The notes below the pieces were generated by a model. The model was not told the origin of the DNA, did not search any database, and saw only the letters and a program-made list of their open reading frames with translations. The translations under genes and the position numbers were made by a program. A DNA stretch of 64,000 nucleotides. Origin: Delftia tsuruhatensis NBRC 16741. Lineage in GTDB: Bacteria > Pseudomonadota > Gammaproteobacteria > Burkholderiales > Burkholderiaceae_C. Positions 33,878 to 42,248 of this stretch are shown piece by piece (positions within the stretch are counted from its first letter, which is position 1; the number at the start of each line of letters is the position of its first letter). The stretch covers positions 1 to 64,000 of the forward strand of contig NZ_BCTO01000023.1 of NCBI RefSeq assembly GCF_001571325.1. The letters are read 5' to 3'.

Positions 33878-34369
33878 TCATTGCGTCACGGTGATGGTTC
33901 CGCGCATGCCGGCCTGGTAGTGGCCGGGGATGAGGCAGGCAAAGTCGAAGCTGCCTTCGCGGTTGAAATTCCAGACCAGGTCGCCGGATTGGCCGGGCGA
34001 GACATGGGCCATGTAGGGCTCGCCGTGCTCCATGGTGGGGAACTTGAGCATCATCTGCGCGTGCTCGTCCAGCGAGGCCGGCGTGCCCAGCACGATCTCG
34101 TGCATCACCTGGCCCTTGTTGGCCACGCGCAGGCGCACCGTCTCGCCGCGCCTGACGCTGATGCGCTCTGGTGTGAAGCGCATGTTGTCGCTCATGTCCA
34201 GGGTGATGGTGCGCCGGGCGGCCGAGGCATCGCCGGCGATGCCCCAGGGCTTTTGCTCCTTGACCGCGGCGGCCTTGGGAGCGTCATCGTGGGCCCCGCT
34301 GCCATGGGCGAAGACGGCAGCGGGGCCGGCGAGCAGTGCCGTGGCGAGGAGGAGGGCAAAGGTGTTCAT
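33878..34369 (-). CDS. periplasmic cupredoxin (CopI-like)
   Basis: 163 aa from ATG 34369 (preceded by AAGGAGCACCTC; the upstream in-frame ATG overlaps the neighbouring gene). Signal peptide 1-22 (ending AVFA-HGSG). The plastocyanin-like domain follows, with ligands visible in VMHEIVLG and, near the C-terminus, FDFACLIPGHYQAGM, i.e. His, Cys, His and Met of a type 1 copper site. A Met/His-containing insert (MMLKFPTMEHGEPYM) is typical of CopI-like proteins that give copper tolerance. It lies between the multicopper oxidase and DUF411 genes. Confidence 0.87.
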   Translation of the reverse strand: MNTFALLLATALLAGPAAVFAHGSGAHDDAPKAAAVKEQKPWGIAGDASAARRTITLDMSDNMRFTPERISVRRGETVRLRVANKGQVMHEIVLGTPASLDEHAQMMLKFPTMEHGEPYMAHVSPGQSGDLVWNFNREGSFDFACLIPGHYQAGMRGTITVTQ

Positions 34370-34389
34370 GAGGTGCTCCTTGGATGGCA

Positions 34390-35772
34390 TCAGTGGTGCT
34401 CATGGCCCGCACCGGGCTTGCGCACGCTGGGTGCGCCGGGGGACTGGCCGGGCGTGGTCTGGCGCGGTGCGGAGGCCTCGGCCGCCGGCCCCTTCCATTC
34501 ATAGGCCACGCGGCCCTTGGGGTGGTTGAACCAGCCCGGGTCGCCGTAGTCGTTGGCGCCCAGCTGCTCGCGCACCTTGAGGGTGGTGAACATGCCGCCC
34601 ATCTCGAGGGGGCCGAAGGGGCCCGTGCCGGTCATCATCGGGAAGGTGTTGTCGGGCAGGGGCATCTCCATGGCGGCCATGTCGCCCATGCCGCGCTCGC
34701 CCATGACCATGTAGTCGGGCACGATCTTCTGGATCTTGCCGACCAGGCCCCGGTGGTCCACGCCGATCATGGTCGGCGTGTCGTGGCCCATGGCGCCCAT
34801 GGTGTGGTGGCTCTTGTGGCAGTGCAGGGCCCAGTCGCCCAGCTCGTCGGCGATGAACTCCACCTGCCGCATCTGGCCTACGGCCACGTCCGTGGTCACC
34901 TCGGGCCAGCGTGCGGACCGGGGCACGGGGCCGCCGTCCGTGCCCGTGACCTCGAACTCGTGGCCATGCACGTGGATGGGGTGGTTGGTCATGGTCAGGT
35001 TGCCCACGCGCAGGCGCACGCGGTCGCCGCGCCGGGCGACGACGGGGCTGATGGCGGGGAACACCCGGCTGTTGAAGGTCCAGATGTTGAAGTCCGTCAT
35101 CTCGGCCACGCGTGGGGTCATGGAGCCGGGCTCCACGTCGTAGGCCGACAGCAGGAAGGCGTAGTCGCGCTGGACCTCGGCGATCTGCGGGTGCGCCGCC
35201 TTCGGGTGCGTGATCCACAGGCCCATCATTCCCATGGCCATCTGCACCATCTCGTCGGCATGCGGGTGGTACATGAAGGTGCCGGGACGGCGCGCCGTGA
35301 ACTCGTAGACAAAGGTCTTGCCGGGCGGGATGTGCGGCTGGGTCAGGCCGCCCACGCCGTCCATGCCGTTGGGCAGGCGCTGGCCGTGCCAGTGCACGGT
35401 GGTGTGCTCGGGCAGGCGGTTGGTCACGAAGATGCGGACCTGGTCGCCTTCCACCACCTCGATGGTCGGTCCCGGGCTCTGGCCGTTGTAGCCCCACATG
35501 TTGACGAAGAAGCCCGGTGCCACCTCGCGCACCACGGGCTCGGCCACCAGGTGGAATTCCTTGACGCCTGCGTTCATGCGCCAGGGGGTGGTCCAGCCGT
35601 TGAGCGTGACCACGGGGCGGTAGGGGCGGCCGTTGGGCGGGGCCAGCGGGGCGGCGGTCTCGGCCGAGGACTGGGTCGCTGCCTCGGGCAGGGCGGCCAG
35701 GGCCACGCGGCTGACGGCGGCACTGGAGACGGCGGCCACGGCGGCGCCGGTGAAGAAATTGCGGCGGTTCAT
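34390..35772 (-). CDS. Tat-exported multicopper oxidase
   Basis: 460 aa. N-terminal Tat signal (RRNFF, h-region ending about 27). Copper motifs: HWHG (127-130), HPHADE (169-174), HPIHVHGHEF (about 253) and HCHKSHH (about 308), covering type 1, 2 and 3 sites. The order fits a two-domain-plus laccase-like cuproxidase; shorter than CopA (about 600). A Met-rich stretch (MGDMAAMEMP, FGPLEMGGMF) may sequester Cu(I). It would oxidise Cu(I) in the periplasm. It starts 1 bp after the stop of the CusC-like gene, so they are cotranscribed. Confidence 0.9.
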   Translation of the reverse strand: MNRRNFFTGAAVAAVSSAAVSRVALAALPEAATQSSAETAAPLAPPNGRPYRPVVTLNGWTTPWRMNAGVKEFHLVAEPVVREVAPGFFVNMWGYNGQSPGPTIEVVEGDQVRIFVTNRLPEHTTVHWHGQRLPNGMDGVGGLTQPHIPPGKTFVYEFTARRPGTFMYHPHADEMVQMAMGMMGLWITHPKAAHPQIAEVQRDYAFLLSAYDVEPGSMTPRVAEMTDFNIWTFNSRVFPAISPVVARRGDRVRLRVGNLTMTNHPIHVHGHEFEVTGTDGGPVPRSARWPEVTTDVAVGQMRQVEFIADELGDWALHCHKSHHTMGAMGHDTPTMIGVDHRGLVGKIQKIVPDYMVMGERGMGDMAAMEMPLPDNTFPMMTGTGPFGPLEMGGMFTTLKVREQLGANDYGDPGWFNHPKGRVAYEWKGPAAEASAPRQTTPGQSPGAPSVRKPGAGHEHH

Positions 35773-35773
35773 G

Positions 35774-37222
35774 TCAGTGGCTCGCTTCGTTGGTGGGGGT
35801 GGGCGCGGCAGCGCTGGCGGCAGCCTGGATGGCTCCCGGCGACGTGCCGGTCAGTGCCAGCTGCAGGTCGGTCTCTGCCAGCCAGAAGTCGCGCTGCGCA
35901 TCGGTGGCGGTGGCCACGGCCTGGGCGCTGCTGCGGGCCTCGGCCAGCAATTGCCAGACGCTGACGAACATGCCGTTGTAGCGAAGCATGGTTTCGTCCT
36001 GGATGAAGCGGCGCAGCGGCAGCACCTCGGCCTGCTGCTGGTGGGCCAGGTCCCAGGCCGTGCGGTAGCGCATCCAGCTGCTGCGCGCCTCGGCGCGAGC
36101 CTGGATAGCGCCTTGCTGCAGCTGGGCCGCGCTGCGCTGCAGCTCGGCGCGCGCGCGGCCGCTGGCAGCGCCGCCCCAGTCGAACAGCGGCAGGGGCAGG
36201 TCGATCTCCCAGCCGCGTGTCACATCACTGTGGCCAGTGGCCCGGTCCGTGGCGGTGTTGCGGCTGTAGCCCAGGCCGATGTCGCCGAAGATGGCGCCGG
36301 CGCGCGCCCAGCCCCGGCGCTCGCCCAGATGGTCCAGGTCGCGGCGCAGGGCGCGCAGGTCCAGGCGCTCGCGCAGCGCGGTGGCCTCGGCATCGTCCCC
36401 GGCGCGCAACTGCGTGGCGGCCTGCGGGATGGCGGGCAACTGGTCGGGCAGCTTGAAATCGAGGCGCCGTCCCCACAGGCCCATCAGGCGGGCCAGTTGC
36501 TCATGCTCGGCCGTGGCGGCCAGGCGCGCACGCGCCAGCTGGGCTGCGGTGTCCTGCTGGATGCTGAGCTCGCGCGCCTGCTGCAGCCGGCTGAAGTTGC
36601 CCACGCGGGCCATGCGCCGCGCCAGCTCGGCACCGGCCTCGGCCGCCTCGTGCATGCGCTCGCTGGACGCCAGCTGCTGGCGTGCGGCCACGGCGCGCAG
36701 CCAGGCGCGGCGCGTGTCGGCGGCCAGCCGCAGCACGTCCTGCGCGGCGGTCAGCGTGGCCTGTTCCATCTGCATGCCCTGCCAGCGACTGCGCCAGGGC
36801 AGGGTGATCAGGCTGACCAGGCCGAAGCTCAGCTGGCGCTCGATCTCGCGCTCGTCGCTGTTGACCATGCGGCCCAGGGTCAGCGTGGGGTTGGGCAGCG
36901 TCAGGGCCTGCACGCGGTCTGCATCCTGCACGCCCAGTTGCGCCAGGCGCGCCTGCAGGCCGGGATTGTTGAGCAGTGCGATGCGCACGGACTGGTCCAT
37001 GTCCAGCGGCTGGCGCAGCCACTCGTCGATGCGCTGCTGCGCCGCGTCGCGGGCCTGCAGATCGGTTGGTGGCAGTTGGGCGCCGTCCGGCAGGCGGCTG
37101 GCGGTATGGGACTGGACCGCGCCGCGCAGGCCGTCGGGTGAGATGCTGGCGCAGCCGGCCAGGGCCAGCACGGCAGCCATGGCGCCGACCAGCCGGGTGG
37201 GGGCGAAGACGGTGCGCTTCAT
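35774..37222 (-). CDS. outer-membrane efflux lipoprotein (TolC/CusC family)
   Basis: 482 aa with a lipobox (AVLALAGCAS, acylated Cys near 25). Two repeats of outer-membrane factor helices with conserved LPNPTLTLGRM and WEIDLPLPLFDWGG (the latter typical of the second repeat's strand). It should form a trimeric outer-membrane channel for a metal-efflux RND pump; none is encoded next to it. Its start overlaps the stop of the gene upstream by four bases (37219-37222). Confidence 0.88.
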   Translation of the reverse strand: MKRTVFAPTRLVGAMAAVLALAGCASISPDGLRGAVQSHTASRLPDGAQLPPTDLQARDAAQQRIDEWLRQPLDMDQSVRIALLNNPGLQARLAQLGVQDADRVQALTLPNPTLTLGRMVNSDEREIERQLSFGLVSLITLPWRSRWQGMQMEQATLTAAQDVLRLAADTRRAWLRAVAARQQLASSERMHEAAEAGAELARRMARVGNFSRLQQARELSIQQDTAAQLARARLAATAEHEQLARLMGLWGRRLDFKLPDQLPAIPQAATQLRAGDDAEATALRERLDLRALRRDLDHLGERRGWARAGAIFGDIGLGYSRNTATDRATGHSDVTRGWEIDLPLPLFDWGGAASGRARAELQRSAAQLQQGAIQARAEARSSWMRYRTAWDLAHQQQAEVLPLRRFIQDETMLRYNGMFVSVWQLLAEARSSAQAVATATDAQRDFWLAETDLQLALTGTSPGAIQAAASAAAPTPTNEASH

Positions 37223-37587
37223 GGCCGGCCTCCGTGCTGCATGTGAGAGCCGTGCGGGGACGGCGCAGGCGTGGATCGGCCGGCCTGGGCCGCCTCCCAG
37301 CGCAGGATGTCCATATGGCCGTTGGGAAACTCGGCCACGGCAGCGTTGGCCTGGCGCCAGTCGGTCAGCTCGGTTTCCACGGCGCCGCTGGGCGGCAGGG
37401 CCGCATGGCGCAGGGGCAGGCTGGCGGCTGCCGGATCGATGGCGCCGGTCAGGCCAGCGGAGGAAGAGGCCGGGGGGAGGCTGCCGTCATGGGCTTGGGC
37501 CCAGGCAGCAGGGCTGGATGCGGCAAGGGCCGCCAGCCCGAAATGGATGAGGGGGATGAGGGGGGCGAGAAAATGCGCTCGGCGCAT
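37219..37587 (-). CDS. small secreted protein heading the copper operon
   Basis: 122 aa from ATG 37587, chosen for CAGGAGATCACC just upstream. Signal peptide about 1-30 (ending AAWAQA). The mature part is Ala/Pro-rich with a short conserved-looking core (DWRQANAAVAEFPNGHMDILRWEAA) and a His/Met tail (HGSHMQHGG) that could bind copper. Similar small proteins precede CusC-like genes in Burkholderiales copper clusters. No named family is assigned. A 4-bp overlap with the CusC-like gene indicates coupling. Confidence 0.7.
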   Translation of the reverse strand: MRRAHFLAPLIPLIHFGLAALAASSPAAWAQAHDGSLPPASSSAGLTGAIDPAAASLPLRHAALPPSGAVETELTDWRQANAAVAEFPNGHMDILRWEAAQAGRSTPAPSPHGSHMQHGGRP

Positions 37588-37708
37588 GGTGATCTCCTGA
37601 AGGCGTAACGGGTGACGCATCCGCAGCCAAGCGCCCTGCCATGCCCGAGAACGGGCTGCCCATGGGCGGGCGGCAGGGTGGGCGCGGACGCACTTCGGGC
37701 GTCAGGCT

Positions 37709-38185
37709 TCAGGAAATGGGTGGCTTGATGGCCTGCAGCTTGGCCGCGCTGGCAAAGCGCGTGCTGCCTTGGGGGCGCAGTGCGGCGGACGGCGCAGCGC
37801 CGTCCGAACCGATCTGGCCAGGGGTGAAAAGGGCCGAATGGCAGATGCCGCACAGGGTACAGCTGGGGCCGTGTTCATGCTCGCCGCAGCCGCCGCCCGC
37901 AGGGCTGCCGGCCTGGGGGGAGCAGTCTGCACTGTGCTCGGCGTGCGACGTATGCGAGGGGTGAGAGGGCTGCTCCGTGGCGTGTGCCGGATGCCGTTCA
38001 TGGCTGTCCGGCGTCTGCGCTATCTCCGGCGCATGGTGGTGGAGTGCGGAGTCCGACGCCAATGCGACGGCCGGAGCCGGGACGCCCATCACCGGAGCCG
38101 CCCCCATGGCCATGGCATCGCCCAGCAGGCCACGCAGGACCAGCAGCAAGACCAGGACAATGGACAAGGGGCGACGCATAGGCAT
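37709..38185 (-). CDS. DUF2946-like His/Cys-rich envelope protein
   Basis: 158 aa. N-terminal membrane or signal segment (about 5-28), followed by a long His/Ser/Pro-rich region (HHHAPEI, HERHPAHATEQ, HTSHAEHSADC) and the motif CTLCGICHSAL (CxxCxxCH). This layout fits DUF2946 proteins found beside copper genes. The residues suggest metal binding in the periplasm or membrane. It is set off from the oxidase operon by 120 bp with no terminator seen, so it may be the first gene of that operon. Confidence 0.65.
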   Translation of the reverse strand: MPMRRPLSIVLVLLLVLRGLLGDAMAMGAAPVMGVPAPAVALASDSALHHHAPEIAQTPDSHERHPAHATEQPSHPSHTSHAEHSADCSPQAGSPAGGGCGEHEHGPSCTLCGICHSALFTPGQIGSDGAAPSAALRPQGSTRFASAAKLQAIKPPIS

Positions 38186-38215
38186 GGATGATACCGGACG
38201 GTGCCACGAAGTTCC

Positions 38216-38602
38216 TCAGGTGCGGGCCCTCTGCCCGGGCGGGCGGCGCGTGGTGCGCAGTGCCTCGGCGATCAGCGCCGATATGGCGGGTGGCATGTCC
38301 ATGGGCAGGGTGGCCGGCACCGTGGTGCGGCCGGTGTTGCCGCGCGGCAGCCGGTCCAGCAGATGGCCTGCGGGCACCAGGGCCAGGCGCAGCAGCTGGC
38401 CGGCGACCTCCCTGCCGTCGCGCAGCTGCAGCGCGTGGCGCAGCATCCAGCAGTGGGATCGCCAGTGCAGGCCCAGCAGCTGCTGGCCCAGCACATGGCT
38501 GGCCTCCAGCAGCAGCCAGCGCTGTGCGGGCGCCTGGTCCTGGCTTGAACGGAAGCTGTGCAGCAGGTGGGTGAAGGCGGCACGGCGCTGGGCGTCGGTC
38601 AT
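38216..38602 (-). CDS. DUF3703 protein
   Basis: 128 aa. The start at ATG 38602 overlaps the stop of the P1B-ATPase (ATGA), indicating translational coupling; the longer in-frame extension into the ATPase gene is rejected. Sequence RRAAFTHLLHSFRSS and ASHVLGQQLLGLHWRSHCWMLRHA match the DUF3703 helical family that accompanies metal-transporting ATPases. Two His residues in the HWRSHCWMLRH segment could bind metal. Role unknown. Confidence 0.75.
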   Translation of the reverse strand: MTDAQRRAAFTHLLHSFRSSQDQAPAQRWLLLEASHVLGQQLLGLHWRSHCWMLRHALQLRDGREVAGQLLRLALVPAGHLLDRLPRGNTGRTTVPATLPMDMPPAISALIAEALRTTRRPPGQRART

Positions 38603-40803
38603 GCCGCCTCCCTGTCGCTGCCCCAGCGGCGCAGCCGCAGGCCGTTGCCGACCACCAGCAGGCTCACGCCCATGTCGGCGAGCACAGCCAGCCACATGCT
38701 GGCGTTGCCGGCCAGGGCCAGCGCGAAGAACACCAGCTTGACGCCCAACGACAGGGCGATGTTCTGCCAGAGCACGGCGTGGGCGCTGCGTGACAGCTCC
38801 ACCACCTCGGGCAGGCGGCGCAGGTCGTCGTTCATCAGCACCACGTCGGCGGTTTCCATGGCCATGCCCGTGCTGTGCATGCCGCCCATGGCAAAGCCGA
38901 TGTCGGCCTGGGCCAGGGCCGGCGCGTCGTTGATGCCGTCGCCCGTCATGGCGGTGGGGCCTCGTGTGCGTTGCAGCTCGGCCAGTGCGTCGAGCTTGTC
39001 CTGCGGCAGCAGGCCGCCGCGCGCGTCCTGGATGCCGGCTTCGGCAGCGATGGAGCGCACGGTGGCCGTGTTGTCGCCGCTGAGCACCACGGGCTGCACG
39101 CCCAGGGCCTGCAGGCGTGCCACGGCCTCGCGGGCCTGGGGCCGCAGCGGGTCGGCCACGGCGAACAGGGCCCGCACGACGCTGCTGTCGGCCAGCAGGG
39201 TCACGGTGCGGCCCTGGGCTTCGTGCATGGCCAAGCCGGCGCGCAGCGCGGCGCTGTCCCAGCCTTGCTCCTGCACCCAGCGCAGGTTGGCCAGGGTCCA
39301 GAGCTGGCCGTCGATCTCGGCCCGCACGCCACGGCCGGGCAGGGCCAGCAGCTTGCTGACCGAGGCCCGCGCGGCATCGGCGGCCACGGCGGCATCAGCC
39401 TGGAGGCCGGAAGCAATGGCGCGCGAGACCGGGTGGTCCGAGCGGCCGGCCAGGGCCAGGGCGCGCGCGGCGGGCAGGGCGGGGCCAGGGGCGGTGTCCC
39501 GGGCTGCATCCTCTTCGCTCCAGGACTTCCATTCGACCAGCTTCGGGCTGCCCGTGGTCAGCGTGCCGGTCTTGTCCAGGGCAATGGCGCGCAGCTTGCG
39601 CGCCGATTCCAGCGCCTGGCCTCCCTTGATCAGCAGGCCGCGGCGTGCAGCCGCCGTCAGCGCGCTGACCACCGTGACGGGGGTGGACAGCACCAGGGCG
39701 CAGGGGCAGGAGATGACCAGCAGGGCCAGGGCCTGGTAGGCCGCGTCATGCCAGCTCCAGCCCATGACCAGCGGCGCCAGCACCGCCAGCGCAATGGCCA
39801 GCACCAGCACGATGGGCGTGTAGACGGCGGCAAAGCGATCGACAAAGCGCTGGGTGGGCGCCTTGGAGGCCTGGGCTTGCTCCACGGCGTGGACTATGCG
39901 CGCAATCAGGCTGTCATTGGCCGCCGAGGTGACGCGCATCTGCAGCTCGCCATCCTGGTTGATGCTGCCGGCATAGAGCTCGTCGCCCGGGGCCTTGTCG
40001 GCCAGGGCGCTTTCTCCGGTGATGGGCGCCTGGTTGACCGAGCTTTGGCCTCGCAGGACCACGCCGTCCAGCGGCACGCGCGCGCCGGGGGCCACGCGCA
40101 CGGTGGCTTCCAGCGCCACGTCGGCGGCCGCCACGCGCTGAACGCTGCCGTCGGGCTGGAGCACGTCGGCCGTCTCGGGCGCCATCTGCAGCAGGCTGCG
40201 GATGGCATTGCGCGCGCGGTCCATGGCCTGGTCCTCGATGCGCTCTGCCGCGGCGTACAGGGCCATGACCATGGCGGCCTCGGGCCACTGGCCGATGGCG
40301 AAGGCTCCCGTGACGGCAATGGCCATCAGCGCATGGATGCCCAGCTTCAGGCGCAGCACGTCGCGGATGCCGGCCTTGTAGACGCCCAGCCCCGACAGGG
40401 CAATGGCCAGCACGGCCACGGCCATGCCGCCGTATTGCAGGGCCGGCACGCCGCCCTGGGAGCCGCTGAGCCAGTGGGCGGCTTCGGCCAGCACGGCTGC
40501 AATCAGCGCGGCCGTGATGCGCGGCCAGCCGGGCAGCACGCTGTGGTCATGGCCGGCATGGGGATCGCTCTCGTCGTGATTGTGGTCGTGATCGTGGCCA
40601 TGGGCGTGATCGTGGCCCTCGCCATGCGCATGCGAGTGGCCATGGGCCTTCTTGCGGGCCGGCGTGGGCTGGGTGATGGTGAAGGGCGCGCAGCAATCGG
40701 TGCCGCAGGCGGAAGACGGCGAAGTCGAGGCGGGCGTGGAATGGGCTGGGAAGGCTTTCAGGGCCTCGTTGCCCTGAGGGCTTGGCAGGCGATTGGAGTT
40801 CAT
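38599..40803 (-). CDS. cadA: P1B-type Zn/Cd/Pb-exporting ATPase
   Basis: 734 aa. Residues 32-38 give a Cys cluster (ACGTDCC) and 53-88 a His/Asp-rich metal region in place of a full HMA fold. Then transmembrane helices, TGES (262-265), the CPC metal site (366-368) and the phosphorylation motif DKTGT (410-414), plus GDGIND late in the protein. CPC with a CadR partner points to Zn(II)/Cd(II)/Pb(II) export across the inner membrane. The start is the ATG at 40803, only a few bases from the predicted transcription start, so the mRNA may be leaderless. Divergent cadR lies 39 bp away. Confidence 0.9.
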   Translation of the reverse strand: MNSNRLPSPQGNEALKAFPAHSTPASTSPSSACGTDCCAPFTITQPTPARKKAHGHSHAHGEGHDHAHGHDHDHNHDESDPHAGHDHSVLPGWPRITAALIAAVLAEAAHWLSGSQGGVPALQYGGMAVAVLAIALSGLGVYKAGIRDVLRLKLGIHALMAIAVTGAFAIGQWPEAAMVMALYAAAERIEDQAMDRARNAIRSLLQMAPETADVLQPDGSVQRVAAADVALEATVRVAPGARVPLDGVVLRGQSSVNQAPITGESALADKAPGDELYAGSINQDGELQMRVTSAANDSLIARIVHAVEQAQASKAPTQRFVDRFAAVYTPIVLVLAIALAVLAPLVMGWSWHDAAYQALALLVISCPCALVLSTPVTVVSALTAAARRGLLIKGGQALESARKLRAIALDKTGTLTTGSPKLVEWKSWSEEDAARDTAPGPALPAARALALAGRSDHPVSRAIASGLQADAAVAADAARASVSKLLALPGRGVRAEIDGQLWTLANLRWVQEQGWDSAALRAGLAMHEAQGRTVTLLADSSVVRALFAVADPLRPQAREAVARLQALGVQPVVLSGDNTATVRSIAAEAGIQDARGGLLPQDKLDALAELQRTRGPTAMTGDGINDAPALAQADIGFAMGGMHSTGMAMETADVVLMNDDLRRLPEVVELSRSAHAVLWQNIALSLGVKLVFFALALAGNASMWLAVLADMGVSLLVVGNGLRLRRWGSDREAA

Positions 40804-40809
40804 GCGAGC

Positions 40810-40840
40810 ATTGGAAACGGTGAAGTCACTTCAAGGTCAA
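40810..40840 (-). promoter_or_regulatory. CadR-type operator/promoter for the P1B-ATPase
   Basis: Minus strand TTGACC (40835-40840), a 19-bp spacer and TCCAAT (40810-40815). The over-long spacer is typical of MerR-family promoters. It contains the palindrome TGAAGT-G-ACTTCA (40821-40833), the likely CadR site. It lies directly between cadR and the ATPase gene. Confidence 0.72.
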
Positions 40841-40842
40841 GC

Positions 40843-41307
40843 ATGTCACAGCATGAATCTGCGCGCTGGCGCATCGGCGAGGCGGCCAAGCGTTCCGGCG
40901 TGGCCGCCGCCAACATCCGCTACTACGAGAAGGAAAGGCTGCTCAGTGCAGGCGCGCGCGAGGACAACCAGTACCGGCTGTACAGCGACAGCGATGTGCA
41001 CCGGCTGCGCTTCATCCGCCTGTGCCGCGCCATGGACATGTCGCTGGACGAGGTGCGCACCCTGCTGGCGCTGGACGGCGCCAGCAAGGCCGACTGCGTG
41101 GCCGCCAACGAAACCCTGGATGCGCACCTGGGCCATGTGCGCGAGCGCCTGGCCGAGCTGCGCGCGCTGGAGCATGAGCTGATGCAGCTGCGCAGCCAGT
41201 GCGACGGGTCGGCCAGCTACTGCCATCTGATCGAGGCCCTGCACGCCCAGGCCGACGAGCCGCTGGCGCCTGCCCTGGGCAGCACCGGCGCCAAGCGCCA
41301 TGTGTAG
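40843..41307 (+). CDS. cadR: MerR-family Cd(II)/Pb(II)-responsive regulator CadR
   Basis: 154 aa. Winged helix-turn-helix at 8-50 (RIGEAAKRSGVAAANIRYYEKERLL), dimerisation helix, and three cysteines C85, C120 and C127 whose spacing (35 and 7) is that of CadR/PbrR metal sites, with H134 nearby. It represses and, with metal bound, activates the divergent ATPase gene by twisting the 19-bp-spaced promoter. The ATG at 40843 is chosen over long upstream frames because similarity to MerR proteins begins there. Confidence 0.92.
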   Translation: MSQHESARWRIGEAAKRSGVAAANIRYYEKERLLSAGAREDNQYRLYSDSDVHRLRFIRLCRAMDMSLDEVRTLLALDGASKADCVAANETLDAHLGHVRERLAELRALEHELMQLRSQCDGSASYCHLIEALHAQADEPLAPALGSTGAKRHV

Positions 41308-41379
41308 CGCCGTCCGCGGCTGCCTGTCTTGCGCCGGCGTCCGACGGACCGTCCCGGTACGGCTCGCTATCATCGACCG

Positions 41380-42183
41380 ATGAGCCTCAGCCACGCAGCC
41401 CTGTCCCTTCCCGACCGCATCTGGGCGGCGCTGCGCGACCATGCGCTGGCCTGGTGGCGCAGCGTCTACCTGGGCGCCGTGTTGCTGGTGCTGGCCATGT
41501 CCCCTTCCAGCTACCGGCGCGGCGCGCGGCGTGCCATGGCGCACCAGATCTATGTGCAGACCGGGCCCATCCTGCTGGGTTTCACGGCGCTGGCGGCGCT
41601 GTTGTGCGCGGTGATCACGCGCATCGTCATCGTCACGGCGCTGAGCTATGGGCTGTCGCGCTATGCGCTGGAGATGGTGGTGCGCGTGCTGGTGATCGAG
41701 CTGATCCCGCTGACGGCCGCACTGTTCGTGGCCATGCGCTGCACCATTCCCAACGGCACGCTGATTGCGCAGCTGCGCGCGCGGGGCCAGCTCCAGGCCT
41801 GGCAGGAGCGCGGCTCCGATCCGCTGCGCATGGCCCTGGTGCCGCGCGCCGCCGGTGGCGTGTTTGCCTCGGTCACGCTGGCCGTGCTCAGCTGCGTGGT
41901 GGCCCTGGTCACCGTCTACCTGAGCGTCTATGGCTTCACGCTGGCGGGCCTGCCCGGCTACACGCGCATCTTCGGCCAGATCTTCACGCCGGCCGTGACC
42001 CTGGTCTTCGTGCTCAAGACCTGGTTCTTCAGCCTCACCGTGGCCATCATGCCCATGGCTTCGGGCCTGTATGCGCCGCTGCGGCGCCACCGGCTTGGCG
42101 GCGCGGCGCTGGGCGGCTTTGCGCGCATGTTTGCCGTGCTGCTGGTGATCGAGGTGATCTCGCTCATGGGCAACTACTACTGA
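41380..42183 (+). CDS. mlaE: MlaE-like ABC permease of an MCE lipid transporter
   Basis: 267 aa from ATG 41380 (the upstream 17 codons lack similarity). Five to six membrane segments, and the family segment LIAQLRARGQLQAWQERGSDPLRMALVPRAAGGVF (positions about 127-161 overall), containing the MlaE coupling-helix-like EQ/ER-G-DP phrase. MlaE proteins form the membrane core of retrograde phospholipid transport (with MlaF ATPase, MlaD, MlaB). It heads an operon with an MCE protein and a lipoprotein, but no ATPase gene follows or precedes it here. The ATPase must come from elsewhere or may not be used. Confidence 0.8.
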   Translation: MSLSHAALSLPDRIWAALRDHALAWWRSVYLGAVLLVLAMSPSSYRRGARRAMAHQIYVQTGPILLGFTALAALLCAVITRIVIVTALSYGLSRYALEMVVRVLVIELIPLTAALFVAMRCTIPNGTLIAQLRARGQLQAWQERGSDPLRMALVPRAAGGVFASVTLAVLSCVVALVTVYLSVYGFTLAGLPGYTRIFGQIFTPAVTLVFVLKTWFFSLTVAIMPMASGLYAPLRRHRLGGAALGGFARMFAVLLVIEVISLMGNYY

Positions 42184-42248
42184 GCACGCCCGCTGAACTC
42201 CACGAACCCCACATGCACGGCAAGGCCCGTGCCAGAACAAGGAATGCC

